From the NCBI GenBank assembly GCA_009774655.1, contig VSOD01000073.1, positions 1 to 13,328 of the forward strand: a stretch of 13,328 bases of DNA. Reading direction: 5' to 3'. Origin of the DNA: Lachnospiraceae bacterium. GTDB taxonomy: Bacteria; Bacillota_A; Clostridia; Lachnospirales; Lachnospiraceae. Every line of letters starts with the position of its first letter. Positions within the stretch are counted from its first letter, which is position 1. A program made the translations under genes and the position numbers. Positions 1 to 7,154 of the stretch are shown here, piece after piece. The notes below the pieces were generated by a model that was not told the origin of the DNA, searched no databases, and saw only the letters and a program-made list of their open reading frames with translations.

Positions 1-78
1 GTTCGGGCGCCGTTATTCCTGCCTGTTCTGCCTCTGCCTGTTCGGGCGCCGTTATTCCTGCCTGTTCTGCCTCTGCCG
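1..78 (-). repeat. 39-bp tandem repeat inside the permease gene (13-residue peptide repeat)
   Basis: Bases 1-39 and 40-78 are the same 39-base unit, differing only at the last position (t39, g78). The unit is exactly 13 codons and stays in frame with the permease, giving AEAEQAGITAPEQ twice. The array touches the window edge, so further copies may lie to the left. It sits in the predicted extracytoplasmic domain, about residues 205-229. Confidence 0.95.
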
Positions 79-688
79 CATCCAGCTGCGCCGTCACATC
101 CTCCGCAAACTCCCTGCTCACCCAGGCCATACTCGCATAGGAAGATTCATTTCCTTCCCAGAATCCGCACAGCGTAAATTCCGACACCCTGTTCTCCTCT
201 TCCTGAAAATCCGCAATCCATTCCAGCGTCACCCGCTGCCCCAGCTCATGGGGGATGCCAAGCTTATCCAGCACGATATTATCCAGCGCAATCTCGTCCG
301 CCGCCTGCGGCATTCTGCCCGTAACGGGCTTTGCAAAAGAATGTTCCGCATAGCTCTCATCCGCAAAACGTATCTCCACCTGTCGCCCCGACAGCTCTTT
401 TCCCTGTCCAATCCCTACAACCATACTGTAGCCTGTCTCGGCTACGTCGGGATGAGCCGCGATCTTCGCTGCCTGCTCCTCGGTAATGCTCTTAAAAGAA
501 GCCTGCCCATCATATCCCGTCTGCCGGAAAGTCATCTCGATTATATTCCTGCTCATGCTCTGGCTCAGCACAAAGAGCGTGGTAAACATCAGCGTCGTCA
601 GAATGATGGCCAGCACCGCCACCAGATTGCGCCCTTTGTTCTGCCGGAAAGTTCTCCTGTTCAAAACAAAAATCGGTCTGAAATTCAT
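1..688 (-). CDS. FtsX-like ABC transporter permease, module B (partial, runs off the left edge)
   Basis: Only the first 229 codons are in the window. ATG at 688-686 overlaps the TGA of the preceding ATPase (687-685) in an ATGA junction, with AGGAGG 7 bases upstream, so start and translational coupling are well supported. The protein begins MNFRPIFVLNRRTFRQNKG, then a hydrophobic helix at about residues 18-42, then an extracytoplasmic region. The first about 200 residues resemble the permease of module A (for example IPHELG and FTLCGFWEG here against IPHEIG and FRLCGWWES there), so the two are paralogues. Such permeases pair with a MacB/LolD-type ATPase and act on envelope-active peptides, lipids or proteins; the substrate cannot be told from sequence. 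From about residue 204 the protein carries a tandem 13-residue repeat not seen in the module A permease. Confidence 0.88.
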   Translation of the reverse strand, partial: MNFRPIFVLNRRTFRQNKGRNLVAVLAIILTTLMFTTLFVLSQSMSRNIIEMTFRQTGYDGQASFKSITEEQAAKIAAHPDVAETGYSMVVGIGQGKELSGRQVEIRFADESYAEHSFAKPVTGRMPQAADEIALDNIVLDKLGIPHELGQRVTLEWIADFQEEENRVSEFTLCGFWEGNESSYASMAWVSREFAEDVTAQLDAAEAEQAGITAPEQAEAEQAGITAPE

Positions 689-1371
689 CTCGCCCCCTCC
701 TTCCCTGTCACGATCTTCCCATCCTCAATCCGGATCACCCTGTCCGCCTGCACCGCAATGTCCGGATTGTGGGTGATCATCACGATGGTCTGACGGAACT
801 GCTCACTGGTCACTTTAAGCAGACCGATCACATCGTCGCTCGTTCTGGAATCCAGATTCCCCGTAGGTTCGTCTGCCAGGATGATAGACGGCTTGGAGGC
901 AAGCGCCCGGGCGATGGCCACCCTCTGCTGCTGTCCGCCGGAAAGGTTGTTCGGCAGACTGTCCAGCTTGCTCTCCAGCCCCAGAAGCTGCACGATCTCC
1001 ATGATAAATTTCTGATCCGGTTTCCGGCCGTCCAGGGTGATCGGGAAGATGATATTTTCCCAGACCGTCAGCACCGGTATCAGATTGTAATTCTGAAAAA
1101 TAAAGCCGATCTGTTTGCGGCGGAAGATCGTCGCCTGTTCGCTGGTCAGCTTCGACAGCTCCTGCTTCCCGATCTTCACACTCCCTTCGCTCGGCACATC
1201 CAGCCCGCCCAGCATATTAAGAAGCGTTGATTTCCCACTGCCGCTTGTTCCGATGATGGCGGTAAACTTCCCCCGCTCGATCTCCAGATCCACACCGTCC
1301 AGTGCCTTCACCAACGCTTCGCCTTTTCCATAATATTTTTTTAATCCTGCTGCCTTTACGATTGCTTCCAT
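685..1371 (-). CDS. ABC transporter ATP-binding protein, module B (MacB/LolD family)
   Basis: A complete 228-residue ATPase that would power the FtsX-type permease encoded directly downstream. Visible motifs are Walker A GTSGSGKST at residues 41-49, Q-loop Gln93 (IFQNYN), signature LSGGQQQR at 143-150, Walker B IILADEP at 163-169 followed by TGNLDS, and switch His201 (ITHNPD). The length and the GNLDS motif are typical of the LolD/MacB/FtsE subclass. ATG at 1371 is preceded by a strong AAGGAGG about 9 bases upstream. The stop overlaps the permease start by 4 bases. The gene probably has its own regulated promoter, since the direct-repeat operator at 1454-1502 and a -10 box lie upstream. It is clearly related to the module A ATPase (shared GFIFQNYNL and similar blocks). 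Confidence 0.95.
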   Translation of the reverse strand: MEAIVKAAGLKKYYGKGEALVKALDGVDLEIERGKFTAIIGTSGSGKSTLLNMLGGLDVPSEGSVKIGKQELSKLTSEQATIFRRKQIGFIFQNYNLIPVLTVWENIIFPITLDGRKPDQKFIMEIVQLLGLESKLDSLPNNLSGGQQQRVAIARALASKPSIILADEPTGNLDSRTSDDVIGLLKVTSEQFRQTIVMITHNPDIAVQADRVIRIEDGKIVTGKEGAR

Positions 1372-1437
1372 GTTGTAATCCTCCTTGTCAGATCCCGTCC
1401 ATATGCCGATGGCCCTATGAACTGTTTCGTTAAGAGA

Positions 1438-1502
1438 ATTGTAGCAGTCTAAAGTTACAGCTCAGGTACAGAAATGGTACAGTTTTGTAACATTTGTAAC
1501 AA
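1438..1502 (-). promoter_or_regulatory. Pho-box-like direct-repeat operator and -10 of module B
   Basis: Reading the minus strand, 7-base elements recur in exact 11-base register: ATGTTAC (1493-1487), CTGTACC (1482-1476), CTGTACC (1471-1465) and CTGTAAC (1460-1454). A fifth element, TTGTTAC (1502-1496), lies 9 bases further out. The last element is 10 bases upstream of a TACAAT -10 box (1443-1438), and no -35 hexamer is found at 16-19 bases. PhoB-type boxes have the same layout: 7-bp repeats, 4-bp spacers, and an array replacing the -35. The site is inferred to bind an OmpR/PhoB-family response regulator that activates module B. The regulator is not in the window. Confidence 0.75.
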
Positions 1503-1567
1503 TCGTCGCTGGTACACTCAGCCGCCAAATGTCTGCTGGCAGCCACTCGGCTCGTTGCCCGCGGGAA

Positions 1568-4099
1568 TCAATCCACCACCCGCAGCCTCAATGTAACACT
1601 CTCCTGCCGCAGCATTTTCAGGCAGCAAAGCGGAACCGCCACCGCCGCCGCAAACAGAACCGGCAGCACCAGCCAGAGAGGCAGCAGCGAAAACCGCCAT
1701 GTGATGCACCATGTATTGGTGTTGGCCAGCCACCACCGGCCCCAGATCCATGTGACCGCCGACGTGACGGACACCAGGATCAACGACATTATCCCATAGT
1801 AGAGCAGCCCCTCCCACAGCAGCATGTTGCGAAGCTGTCTGCCGGTCATGCCCAGACTCTCGTAGACTGCAAACTCTTTTCTGCGCACCAGCATCCTGCT
1901 CACGAGAGCGTTGCAGAAATTCAGGATACCGATCATCAGCATCACGCTCCCCACAAAAAACGGGATCATATACTGGTGAAAGACAGCATTATGAAAATTC
2001 CACTGATAGGTGGTAAAGGATGTCACCGTGACTCCCGTCCCCTCCAGCAGCTGCTCCAGAAACGCCTCGAATGCCGCCTGCTGTTCACGGTCGATATCCA
2101 CCGCCACATTGCGGATGCCATGTCCCGGGAAAAGGGTATCGAATGTCTCCATCGGCATATAATAGGTCACATTAAACTGCGCCTGTCTACTGTCCGCTCC
2201 GGAAACCATTGTGCTCTCGTAAGGAAGCGCCGCCATGATCTCAAACTCCCTGCCGCCCAGCTCTACCTTGCTTCCCACAGGCGGCGTTGTCCTGATATCG
2301 GGGGAATTCGCACCCGCGGCAAGGACATAGTCACCCGTGGCAAATTTCTCCGGTACAAATGTCCCTTCCATGATAATGCCCTGCGCCATCGCATTGTCCA
2401 GCATCAGTCCTTCCACCCCCATCACGACGCCGATATATTCCCCGCTTTCCCGCAGCTTCTCGTAACCGGCCATCCAGTCCGGATTCCCCGCCATGACCGC
2501 CTTCCCCGGCACGCCGTTTTCATCTTCTTTCTCAAACGAATCCACGATCGGTGCACGCATCGCTTCATCCGCATACAGAGGCACCTCCACGGAACTCACC
2601 GTCCCCAGATCCGTCACGGCAGGATGCTCCGTGAGTGCCTGCAGAAGTTGTGCCGTAATGCTCCGGCTTGCGGGATTGTAACGTTGCAGAGTCGATGTGG
2701 CAGATGCGTCCTCCAAACGGTAATCGCTCAGGGACAGCCCGTCCACATATTTATCCTCATCATAGCTGGCCTGCTGCGTCCAGATACCGCACAGGATACA
2801 TAAGGACAACAGCAGCGAAAAGACTGTCAGCAGCGACTGCCCTTTCTGCCGTGTCAGGCCGGAAACCGCCATCCGCCAGACGGTGGTGCGGCGCCTTCTC
2901 CCCCTGTAGTCCTTCTTTCCCGGCCTGCCTTCCACAAACCGCATCGCCGAGGCAGGGCTGCACATCCTCACCCGCCGAAGCGGCAGCACACAGGCTGCCA
3001 GCGTAGTCAGCCAGGTAAAAAGCGCCCCCGCCGCCAGAGGCCAGATGCGGAAAAACCGGATCGCAGGGTTCTGCTCCATCCCGATCACCACATAGGGAGC
3101 CACCGCCACATGCAGCAAAATGCCCAGCCCCCACCCCGGCACTACCGCAGACACGAAATAAAAGGCCGCCTGTTCCATGGCAAGCACCCGGATCTGCCGA
3201 GGCGACATACCCAGACTTTTGACTCTTCCATAGAAACGGATATTCTGTCCCGCAGAAATACGCACGATATTGTAGATCATCAACACGCCGCACAGCACCA
3301 CGATCAGATTCATCTGGTAAAAACCCATTGCCGCACTGTCCGCGAATTCCCGTTTGGTCTCGTTATAGGCCAGATTGGTCGTATAGGAGACCGTCTGCAG
3401 TCCCACACGATCAAGCATATCCTGTGCCTGTTCCTCCAGATTTCCCGGCCGGTACAGCGTCACGCCAAGCGCTGTCCGCGCAGGCGCATCGGGACACAGC
3501 GCCTGCGCCGTCTCCTCCGTGATCCACGCACAGGTTTCCGTCTGCCCCATCAGACTTTCCCACCATCCGCACAGACGAAACCGGTCTGTCCGCTCTGCCC
3601 CGCCGTCCGCCGGCTTCCAGCGAAGCACCACCTCCGTCCCGATCTCATGAGGAATGGCCAGCGAATTCATGGTAAGCTCATCCAGCGCAATCTCCCACTT
3701 CTGTTCCGGCATCCGCCCCACAAACGGCACCGATTCCGTGGCCTTCGCCCACCCTTCTGACACCGCCGTCAGCTTCACACTGCGGTATTCCATCATATCG
3801 TCGCTGAGCGTCCCCACTGCCGACAGCGTAACCGCCTCCCGGATCCCGCTCAGCTTACACAACGTCTGGGCCTGCGCTTTACTCATATCAAAGAACAGAA
3901 TATGGCTGTTGGAACCATACATCATCCTGTAAGTATACAGATAACCGTCCCGGATCATCCCGCCCAGCGAAAAGGAAAAGGTGTACAGCATGCACACCAG
4001 CGCCACCGCCGTCACCAGAAAAATGCTCCGTCCCTTATGAAATTTGATATCCCGCCACACCAGCCTGCGGCAGATTTTCAGATTATTATTCTGCAGCAT
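1568..4099 (-). CDS. FtsX-like ABC transporter permease, module A (complete)
   Basis: A large polytopic permease of 843 residues from the preferred start. Predicted helices lie at about residues 27-47, 263-281, 312-334, 353-373, 421-441, 710-735, 763-786 and 803-826. This is the duplicated 1+3 plus 1+3 layout of large FtsX permeases, with two extracytoplasmic domains (about 48-262 and 442-709). Each half starts with a similar basic stretch before its first helix (WRDIKFHKGRS and SGLTRQKGQS), and both halves carry the FtsX-type cytoplasmic loop (SLGMSPRQIR and SLGMTGRQLR). It should form a complex with the ATPase encoded 76 bases upstream. The frame is open to an ATG at 4165, but that has no ribosome binding site. 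The ATG at 4132 has GAGG upstream, and the ATG at 4099 has GGAG five bases upstream and best matches the start of the module B permease, so 4099 is preferred. The substrate is unknown. Confidence 0.92.
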   Translation of the reverse strand: MLQNNNLKICRRLVWRDIKFHKGRSIFLVTAVALVCMLYTFSFSLGGMIRDGYLYTYRMMYGSNSHILFFDMSKAQAQTLCKLSGIREAVTLSAVGTLSDDMMEYRSVKLTAVSEGWAKATESVPFVGRMPEQKWEIALDELTMNSLAIPHEIGTEVVLRWKPADGGAERTDRFRLCGWWESLMGQTETCAWITEETAQALCPDAPARTALGVTLYRPGNLEEQAQDMLDRVGLQTVSYTTNLAYNETKREFADSAAMGFYQMNLIVVLCGVLMIYNIVRISAGQNIRFYGRVKSLGMSPRQIRVLAMEQAAFYFVSAVVPGWGLGILLHVAVAPYVVIGMEQNPAIRFFRIWPLAAGALFTWLTTLAACVLPLRRVRMCSPASAMRFVEGRPGKKDYRGRRRRTTVWRMAVSGLTRQKGQSLLTVFSLLLSLCILCGIWTQQASYDEDKYVDGLSLSDYRLEDASATSTLQRYNPASRSITAQLLQALTEHPAVTDLGTVSSVEVPLYADEAMRAPIVDSFEKEDENGVPGKAVMAGNPDWMAGYEKLRESGEYIGVVMGVEGLMLDNAMAQGIIMEGTFVPEKFATGDYVLAAGANSPDIRTTPPVGSKVELGGREFEIMAALPYESTMVSGADSRQAQFNVTYYMPMETFDTLFPGHGIRNVAVDIDREQQAAFEAFLEQLLEGTGVTVTSFTTYQWNFHNAVFHQYMIPFFVGSVMLMIGILNFCNALVSRMLVRRKEFAVYESLGMTGRQLRNMLLWEGLLYYGIMSLILVSVTSAVTWIWGRWWLANTNTWCITWRFSLLPLWLVLPVLFAAAVAVPLCCLKMLRQESVTLRLRVVD

Positions 4100-4175
4100 G
4101 ATTACTCCATTTCTGCGCTGCTTTTTGCGCATATCTTCCCCTCTGGATTGCTTTATCCAGTCCATCGAAGCCGTC

Positions 4176-4853
4176 TTACTGACTTACGATCCGTCCGTCC
4201 TTCATCTGCACCACCCGGTCCGCAAGCTGCGCCAGCTCCAGATTGTGCGTGACAAGCACCAACGTCCGGTGGGTGAGCTGAGCCGTCATCTTCAAAAGCC
4301 CCGCCACATTCTGCCCGTTCTGCGAATCCAGATTGCCCGTAGGCTCATCCGCCAGAATAATGGCAGGCTTCGCCAGCAGCGCCCGGGCAATGGCCGCCCG
4401 CTGCTGCTGTCCCCCGGACAGCGCTCCCGGATAGACCTGCAGCTTATCTCTAAGCCCCAGAAGCTCCGTCATCTCCTCCAGAAACTTAAAATCAGGCGCA
4501 GAACCATCCAGATCCAGCGGAAACAGAATATTCTCCTCCACGGTGAGCGTGGGGACCAGATTATAATTCTGGAAAATAAAACCTACCTTCTTCCGGCGAA
4601 ATACTGCCCGCTGTTCCTCCCGCAGACCGCCCAGATTCACACCGTCCACGATCACCTCGCCCTCCGTAGGCGCATCCAGACCGCCCATCATATTCAGAAG
4701 TGTCGTCTTACCGCTGCCCGACGCTCCCACAATGGCGACGAACTCCCCCTGCGCAACCGACAGATCCACACCATCCAGTGCCTTGACCTGACTGCTGCCG
4801 CTGCCGTAATATTTCTTTACATGACGTATCGTTATGCTGTTTAGGATTTCCAT
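4176..4853 (-). CDS. ABC transporter ATP-binding protein, module A (MacB/LolD family)
   Basis: A complete 225-residue ATPase. Walker A GASGSGKT is at residues 43-50, the Q-loop is Gln95 (IFQNYN), signature LSGGQQQR is at 145-152, Walker B AIILADE is at 164-170 followed by PTGNLDS, and the switch is His203 (VTHN). It hydrolyses ATP for the FtsX-type permease that follows. ATG at 4853 has an AAGGAA ribosome binding site at modest spacing. Its stop (TAA, 4178-4176) lies only 10 bases before the longest possible start of the permease, so the two form one transcription unit. It is paralogous to the ATPase of module B and of nearly equal length, suggesting the pair of modules arose by duplication or by joint recruitment. 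Confidence 0.95.
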   Translation of the reverse strand: MEILNSITIRHVKKYYGSGSSQVKALDGVDLSVAQGEFVAIVGASGSGKTTLLNMMGGLDAPTEGEVIVDGVNLGGLREEQRAVFRRKKVGFIFQNYNLVPTLTVEENILFPLDLDGSAPDFKFLEEMTELLGLRDKLQVYPGALSGGQQQRAAIARALLAKPAIILADEPTGNLDSQNGQNVAGLLKMTAQLTHRTLVLVTHNLELAQLADRVVQMKDGRIVSQ

Positions 4854-5286
4854 TACACTCTTCCTTTTTCTTTGTTATTTCTTTGCTGCTTCTTCCTTAT
4901 TTTTTCCATTCCGAAGCCTTCCTGTCGTCTCCCTCATTTCCTGCTGGTCTTCCTCCGCGTTGCTGTTGTCATAAACAGATATCACTATCACAGAGCAGGA
5001 AACAGCCGGGCGCTTTTCTACCGTATTACAGTATAGCAAATATCCCCTCCCATGTGCAATTTCAATTACGAAATCCGCTCGGACAAAACTCTCCCATTAT
5101 AGTATAGTTTTGGATCCATCTCTCATTTGCTCACTCTGTTTTGTCATTTTTTGTCTTATCACAAAATATCCAAAGGTATACCTGGAACTTCCTTTCAGGA
5201 AACTCACAGAAAAACTTTGCCGGGACAGTTTTCAAAATTTTAACAAAAAATTTATTTACAATTCCGTTAATCCTGTGATATGCTGA
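4854..5286. other. Long non-coding stretch: leader of module A and upstream AT-rich DNA
   Basis: These 433 bases carry no convincing gene. Bases 4854-5022 are the predicted leader of module A, strikingly purine-rich on the minus strand (runs of GGAAGA, AAGAAA and AAAAAGGAAG type). Bases 5030-5059 hold the module A promoter. Bases 5096-5101 read TATAAT on the minus strand with no -35 partner. Bases 5108-5286 are AT-rich with a 10-base palindrome (AGGTATACCT) near 5176-5185 and no supported gene. AT content is clearly higher than in the flanking genes. Confidence 0.6.
5030..5059 (-). promoter_or_regulatory. Promoter of module A (extended -10)
   Basis: On the minus strand, TTGCAC (5059-5054) and TATACT (5035-5030) are 18 bases apart, and the -10 is preceded by TGC, an extended -10. 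The predicted transcript starts near 5022, giving a leader of about 170 bases before the ATPase ATG at 4853. No element like the module B direct repeats is present, so the two modules are probably controlled differently. Confidence 0.6.
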
Positions 5287-5607
5287 CAAAAAGCAGATGC
5301 CGTAGAATGTGCAGTCACACACTGTATCGACAACGGTATTCTTGCGGAGTTTCTGTCCAGGAATCGTGCGGAGGCAATCGCTGTGAGTATCTTTGAATAC
5401 AATGAAGAAAAACATATGAAGAGTGAACGGGAAGAATGGCATAAGATCGGCCTGGAAGAAGGAAGAAAAGAAGGCCTGAAAGCAGGTGAACAACGACTGT
5501 CCCAATTAATACAGGCTCTTTTGCATGCCGGCAGAACCGAAGATATGCAGCTTGCTCTTTCCAATCCGGAATACAGAGAGAAGTTGTATCGTGAATATAA
5601 TCTTTAG
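5287..5607 (+). pseudogene. 3' remnant of an Rpn/PD-(D/E)XK nuclease-family transposase gene
   Basis: From about 5287 to the TAG at 5605-5607 the frame reads a sequence typical of the C-terminus of this family: DAVECAVTHCIDNGILAEF, then LSRNRAEAIAVSIFEYNEEK, then a charged helix with the family's GLEEGRKEGLKAGEQ-type repeat. The in-frame TGA at 5284 and the AT-rich non-homologous sequence before it show that the N-terminal nuclease core is missing. Family members are usually about 250-350 residues, so only the last third remains. A GTG at 5383 with GGAGG upstream, or an ATG at 5398, could allow a 60-75-residue product, but the context favours a decayed mobile-element gene. The family assignment rests on recalled sequence pattern and was not checked by search. 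Confidence 0.7.
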
Positions 5608-5621
5608 TCTTTTTTGACAGC

Positions 5622-5657
5622 ATGACAGCGGGGGCTGCCACCAGTCCCCGCTGTCAT
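5622..5657. terminator. Long perfect hairpin between convergent genes
   Basis: ATGACAGCGGGG (5622-5633) pairs with CCCCGCTGTCAT (5646-5657) over 12 bp. A G-T wobble and three further pairs (CTG with CAG) extend the stem to 16 bp around a CCAC tetraloop. It lies between the remnant ending at 5607 and the esterase gene ending at 5699, as a shared terminator would. Neither strand has a T-run after the stem, so it is not a textbook intrinsic terminator. It may instead protect 3' ends or assist termination. Confidence 0.5.
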
Positions 5658-5698
5658 CAAAAGTCACCCTGACCATATCCCAAAACCCACCGCCTGCA

Positions 5699-6973
5699 CT
5701 ACACATCCAGTCTCTGTGCCGCGATCCACTCAATGATAGAAACCGGCCTGCCCTCCCACAGCACCGGACTGCCGTCGAAATCTGTCGTACACTGGTCATT
5801 CAGCATCGGAATCCATGCCCAATGCCCGATATATGTGTAGGGCGTCCCGTCTTCCTTAAAATATTTGCCTGTCATGTCCACGATATGATCCCAGAAAGTA
5901 AAGTGAATATTCTTCCCGCCTGCCGCGATCAGCCGCTTATAGGTAGGCACCACATACTGATCAGGCGCCACCACCGGATCATCCTTGGCGTGCGTGAACC
6001 AGATCGGCTTTCCGGCGATCGAAGCGATATCTTCGTCCGTGATCGCGCTGTCCGCCAGCGCCTCACACACGGGAAACGCCGCCGCGTATCTGTCCGGATT
6101 ATGAAGCAGCATCTTCATGGTCATAAACCCGCCGTTGGAATCCCCGCCCAGGTAGATTCTGTTCCGGTCAATCTCCTCATGCCCGTCGATAAAATCCGTG
6201 ATCAGCCGCTCCAGCGGCTCTACATACATGGAAGATCCGTCCTTAGTGTACTCCCCGGAGCCGTCGTTCATCCACATGGTAGGCGTCTGCGGCGCCAGCA
6301 GATAAGCGCCGCCGAACATCTCCTGTATCCCGGGCGAGATCAGATTCACTACCTTGTTGCCCGTAGCTGCGATCAACGGCTCCTGCCCGCCTTCTCCCGC
6401 ACCGTGCAGCCAGATCAACAGCGGCACTTTATGATCGTCCGCCTCTTTTGGCCGGTAGAAGCAGTATGACAGGGGAATCTCAGGATCCTCGTGCCTTGCC
6501 ACCTGCAGAAGATCCCCGTACAGCGTACAGTTTCCACCGTTTTCATCAAATACCATGCCTTCCAGCATCCCCGCCGCCGTCTTGATGGGAGCTTTCTGCA
6601 CAATCCGGTAAGCCACATGCACCGTCACATTAAACTGCCCGTCAAAACGGATCACGGAGCCGATCCCTTCCCGGGGATCACAGTACATGCAAAGCGTGAT
6701 ATGCTTCCCGTCTTCCTTCGGGTTTCCCTGTTCATCCGACACATACAGCTCCGTTATCTTCCGGGTTCCCTTCATGGAATCATCCGGCTTGGCCCCCATA
6801 AAGACCGGCCATACGAAATCCTCTCCGGATACCGCAGTGCGCTTTACGGACACTTCAAACTGTTCTTTGGAAAGCTCTGCCCCTTTTAAATCCTCTCCTG
6901 TCTCCAGGATCACTTTGCTGATATGCGGCCCGAAATCAAATACCTCTGTAAATGTTGTATATTTTTTGCCCAT
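5699..6973 (-). CDS. Alpha/beta-hydrolase esterase with N-terminal Ig-like domain (PHB-depolymerase/EstA type)
   Basis: A 424-residue serine hydrolase from the preferred start. Residues 1 to about 135 look like the beta-rich Ig-like N-terminal domain of EstA-type esterases, and about 140-424 is the alpha/beta-hydrolase. The oxyanion-side motif LLIWLHGAGEGG ends at about 196. The nucleophile is Ser279 in LGGDSNGG, the acid is Asp331 or Asp332 (AKDDPVV), and the probable catalytic His is 384 (YIGHWAWIPMLND), with His363 an alternative. There is no signal peptide, so it should act in the cytoplasm, probably deacylating imported oligosaccharides (inference). The frame stays open to an ATG at 7093, but that 40-residue extension is Arg/Lys-rich, has no ribosome binding site and lies outside the fold, so ATG 6973 (MGKKYTTF) is preferred despite a weak ribosome binding site. 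It follows the permease genes after about 180 bases and is probably co-transcribed. Confidence 0.85.
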   Translation of the reverse strand: MGKKYTTFTEVFDFGPHISKVILETGEDLKGAELSKEQFEVSVKRTAVSGEDFVWPVFMGAKPDDSMKGTRKITELYVSDEQGNPKEDGKHITLCMYCDPREGIGSVIRFDGQFNVTVHVAYRIVQKAPIKTAAGMLEGMVFDENGGNCTLYGDLLQVARHEDPEIPLSYCFYRPKEADDHKVPLLIWLHGAGEGGQEPLIAATGNKVVNLISPGIQEMFGGAYLLAPQTPTMWMNDGSGEYTKDGSSMYVEPLERLITDFIDGHEEIDRNRIYLGGDSNGGFMTMKMLLHNPDRYAAAFPVCEALADSAITDEDIASIAGKPIWFTHAKDDPVVAPDQYVVPTYKRLIAAGGKNIHFTFWDHIVDMTGKYFKEDGTPYTYIGHWAWIPMLNDQCTTDFDGSPVLWEGRPVSIIEWIAAQRLDV

Positions 6974-7154
6974 TTTCCGTTTTGTACCCCTGCCCTTTCT
7001 CTGGTATGACTGACCATTCCGTCTTTGCCCTCCCGGACGCAGACAGACCTGTTTACTATGAAATTCTTCGACTTTCACAGCATGGATGGCCATGCGGCCC
7101 GCCCGACGGCAGGCTGAGCATGATGTAAGTTTCCTGTAAAAAAGCCGTCCACAC

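Noticed and set aside
1529..2803. Long plus-strand open frame of 424 codons opposite the module A permease
   Set aside because: It is antisense to a clear FtsX permease with conserved loops. Its translation is full of His, Arg, Gln and Pro with no domain, the usual shadow of a GC-rich gene.
4875..4972. Two short overlapping minus-strand frames in the module A leader (12 codons from 4972, 20 codons from 4937, joined by ATGA), which could be leader peptides
   Set aside because: The first has no ribosome binding site, the second has one too close to its ATG, and both simply reflect the purine-rich composition.
5080..5107. Plus-strand promoter-like pair CGGACA and TATAGT with 17-base spacing
   Set aside because: The -35 is poor and the only gene downstream is a truncated remnant. 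The same bases form an AT-rich TATAAT-like motif on the other strand, so chance is likely.
5131..5505. Minus-strand 124-codon frame with many Phe residues
   Set aside because: It is antisense to the transposase remnant. The Phe-rich stretch is the complement of the GAA/AAG-rich charged helix.
6974..7093. 40-residue N-terminal extension of the esterase
   Set aside because: Basic, low-complexity sequence without ribosome binding site or signal peptide, and outside the expected fold.
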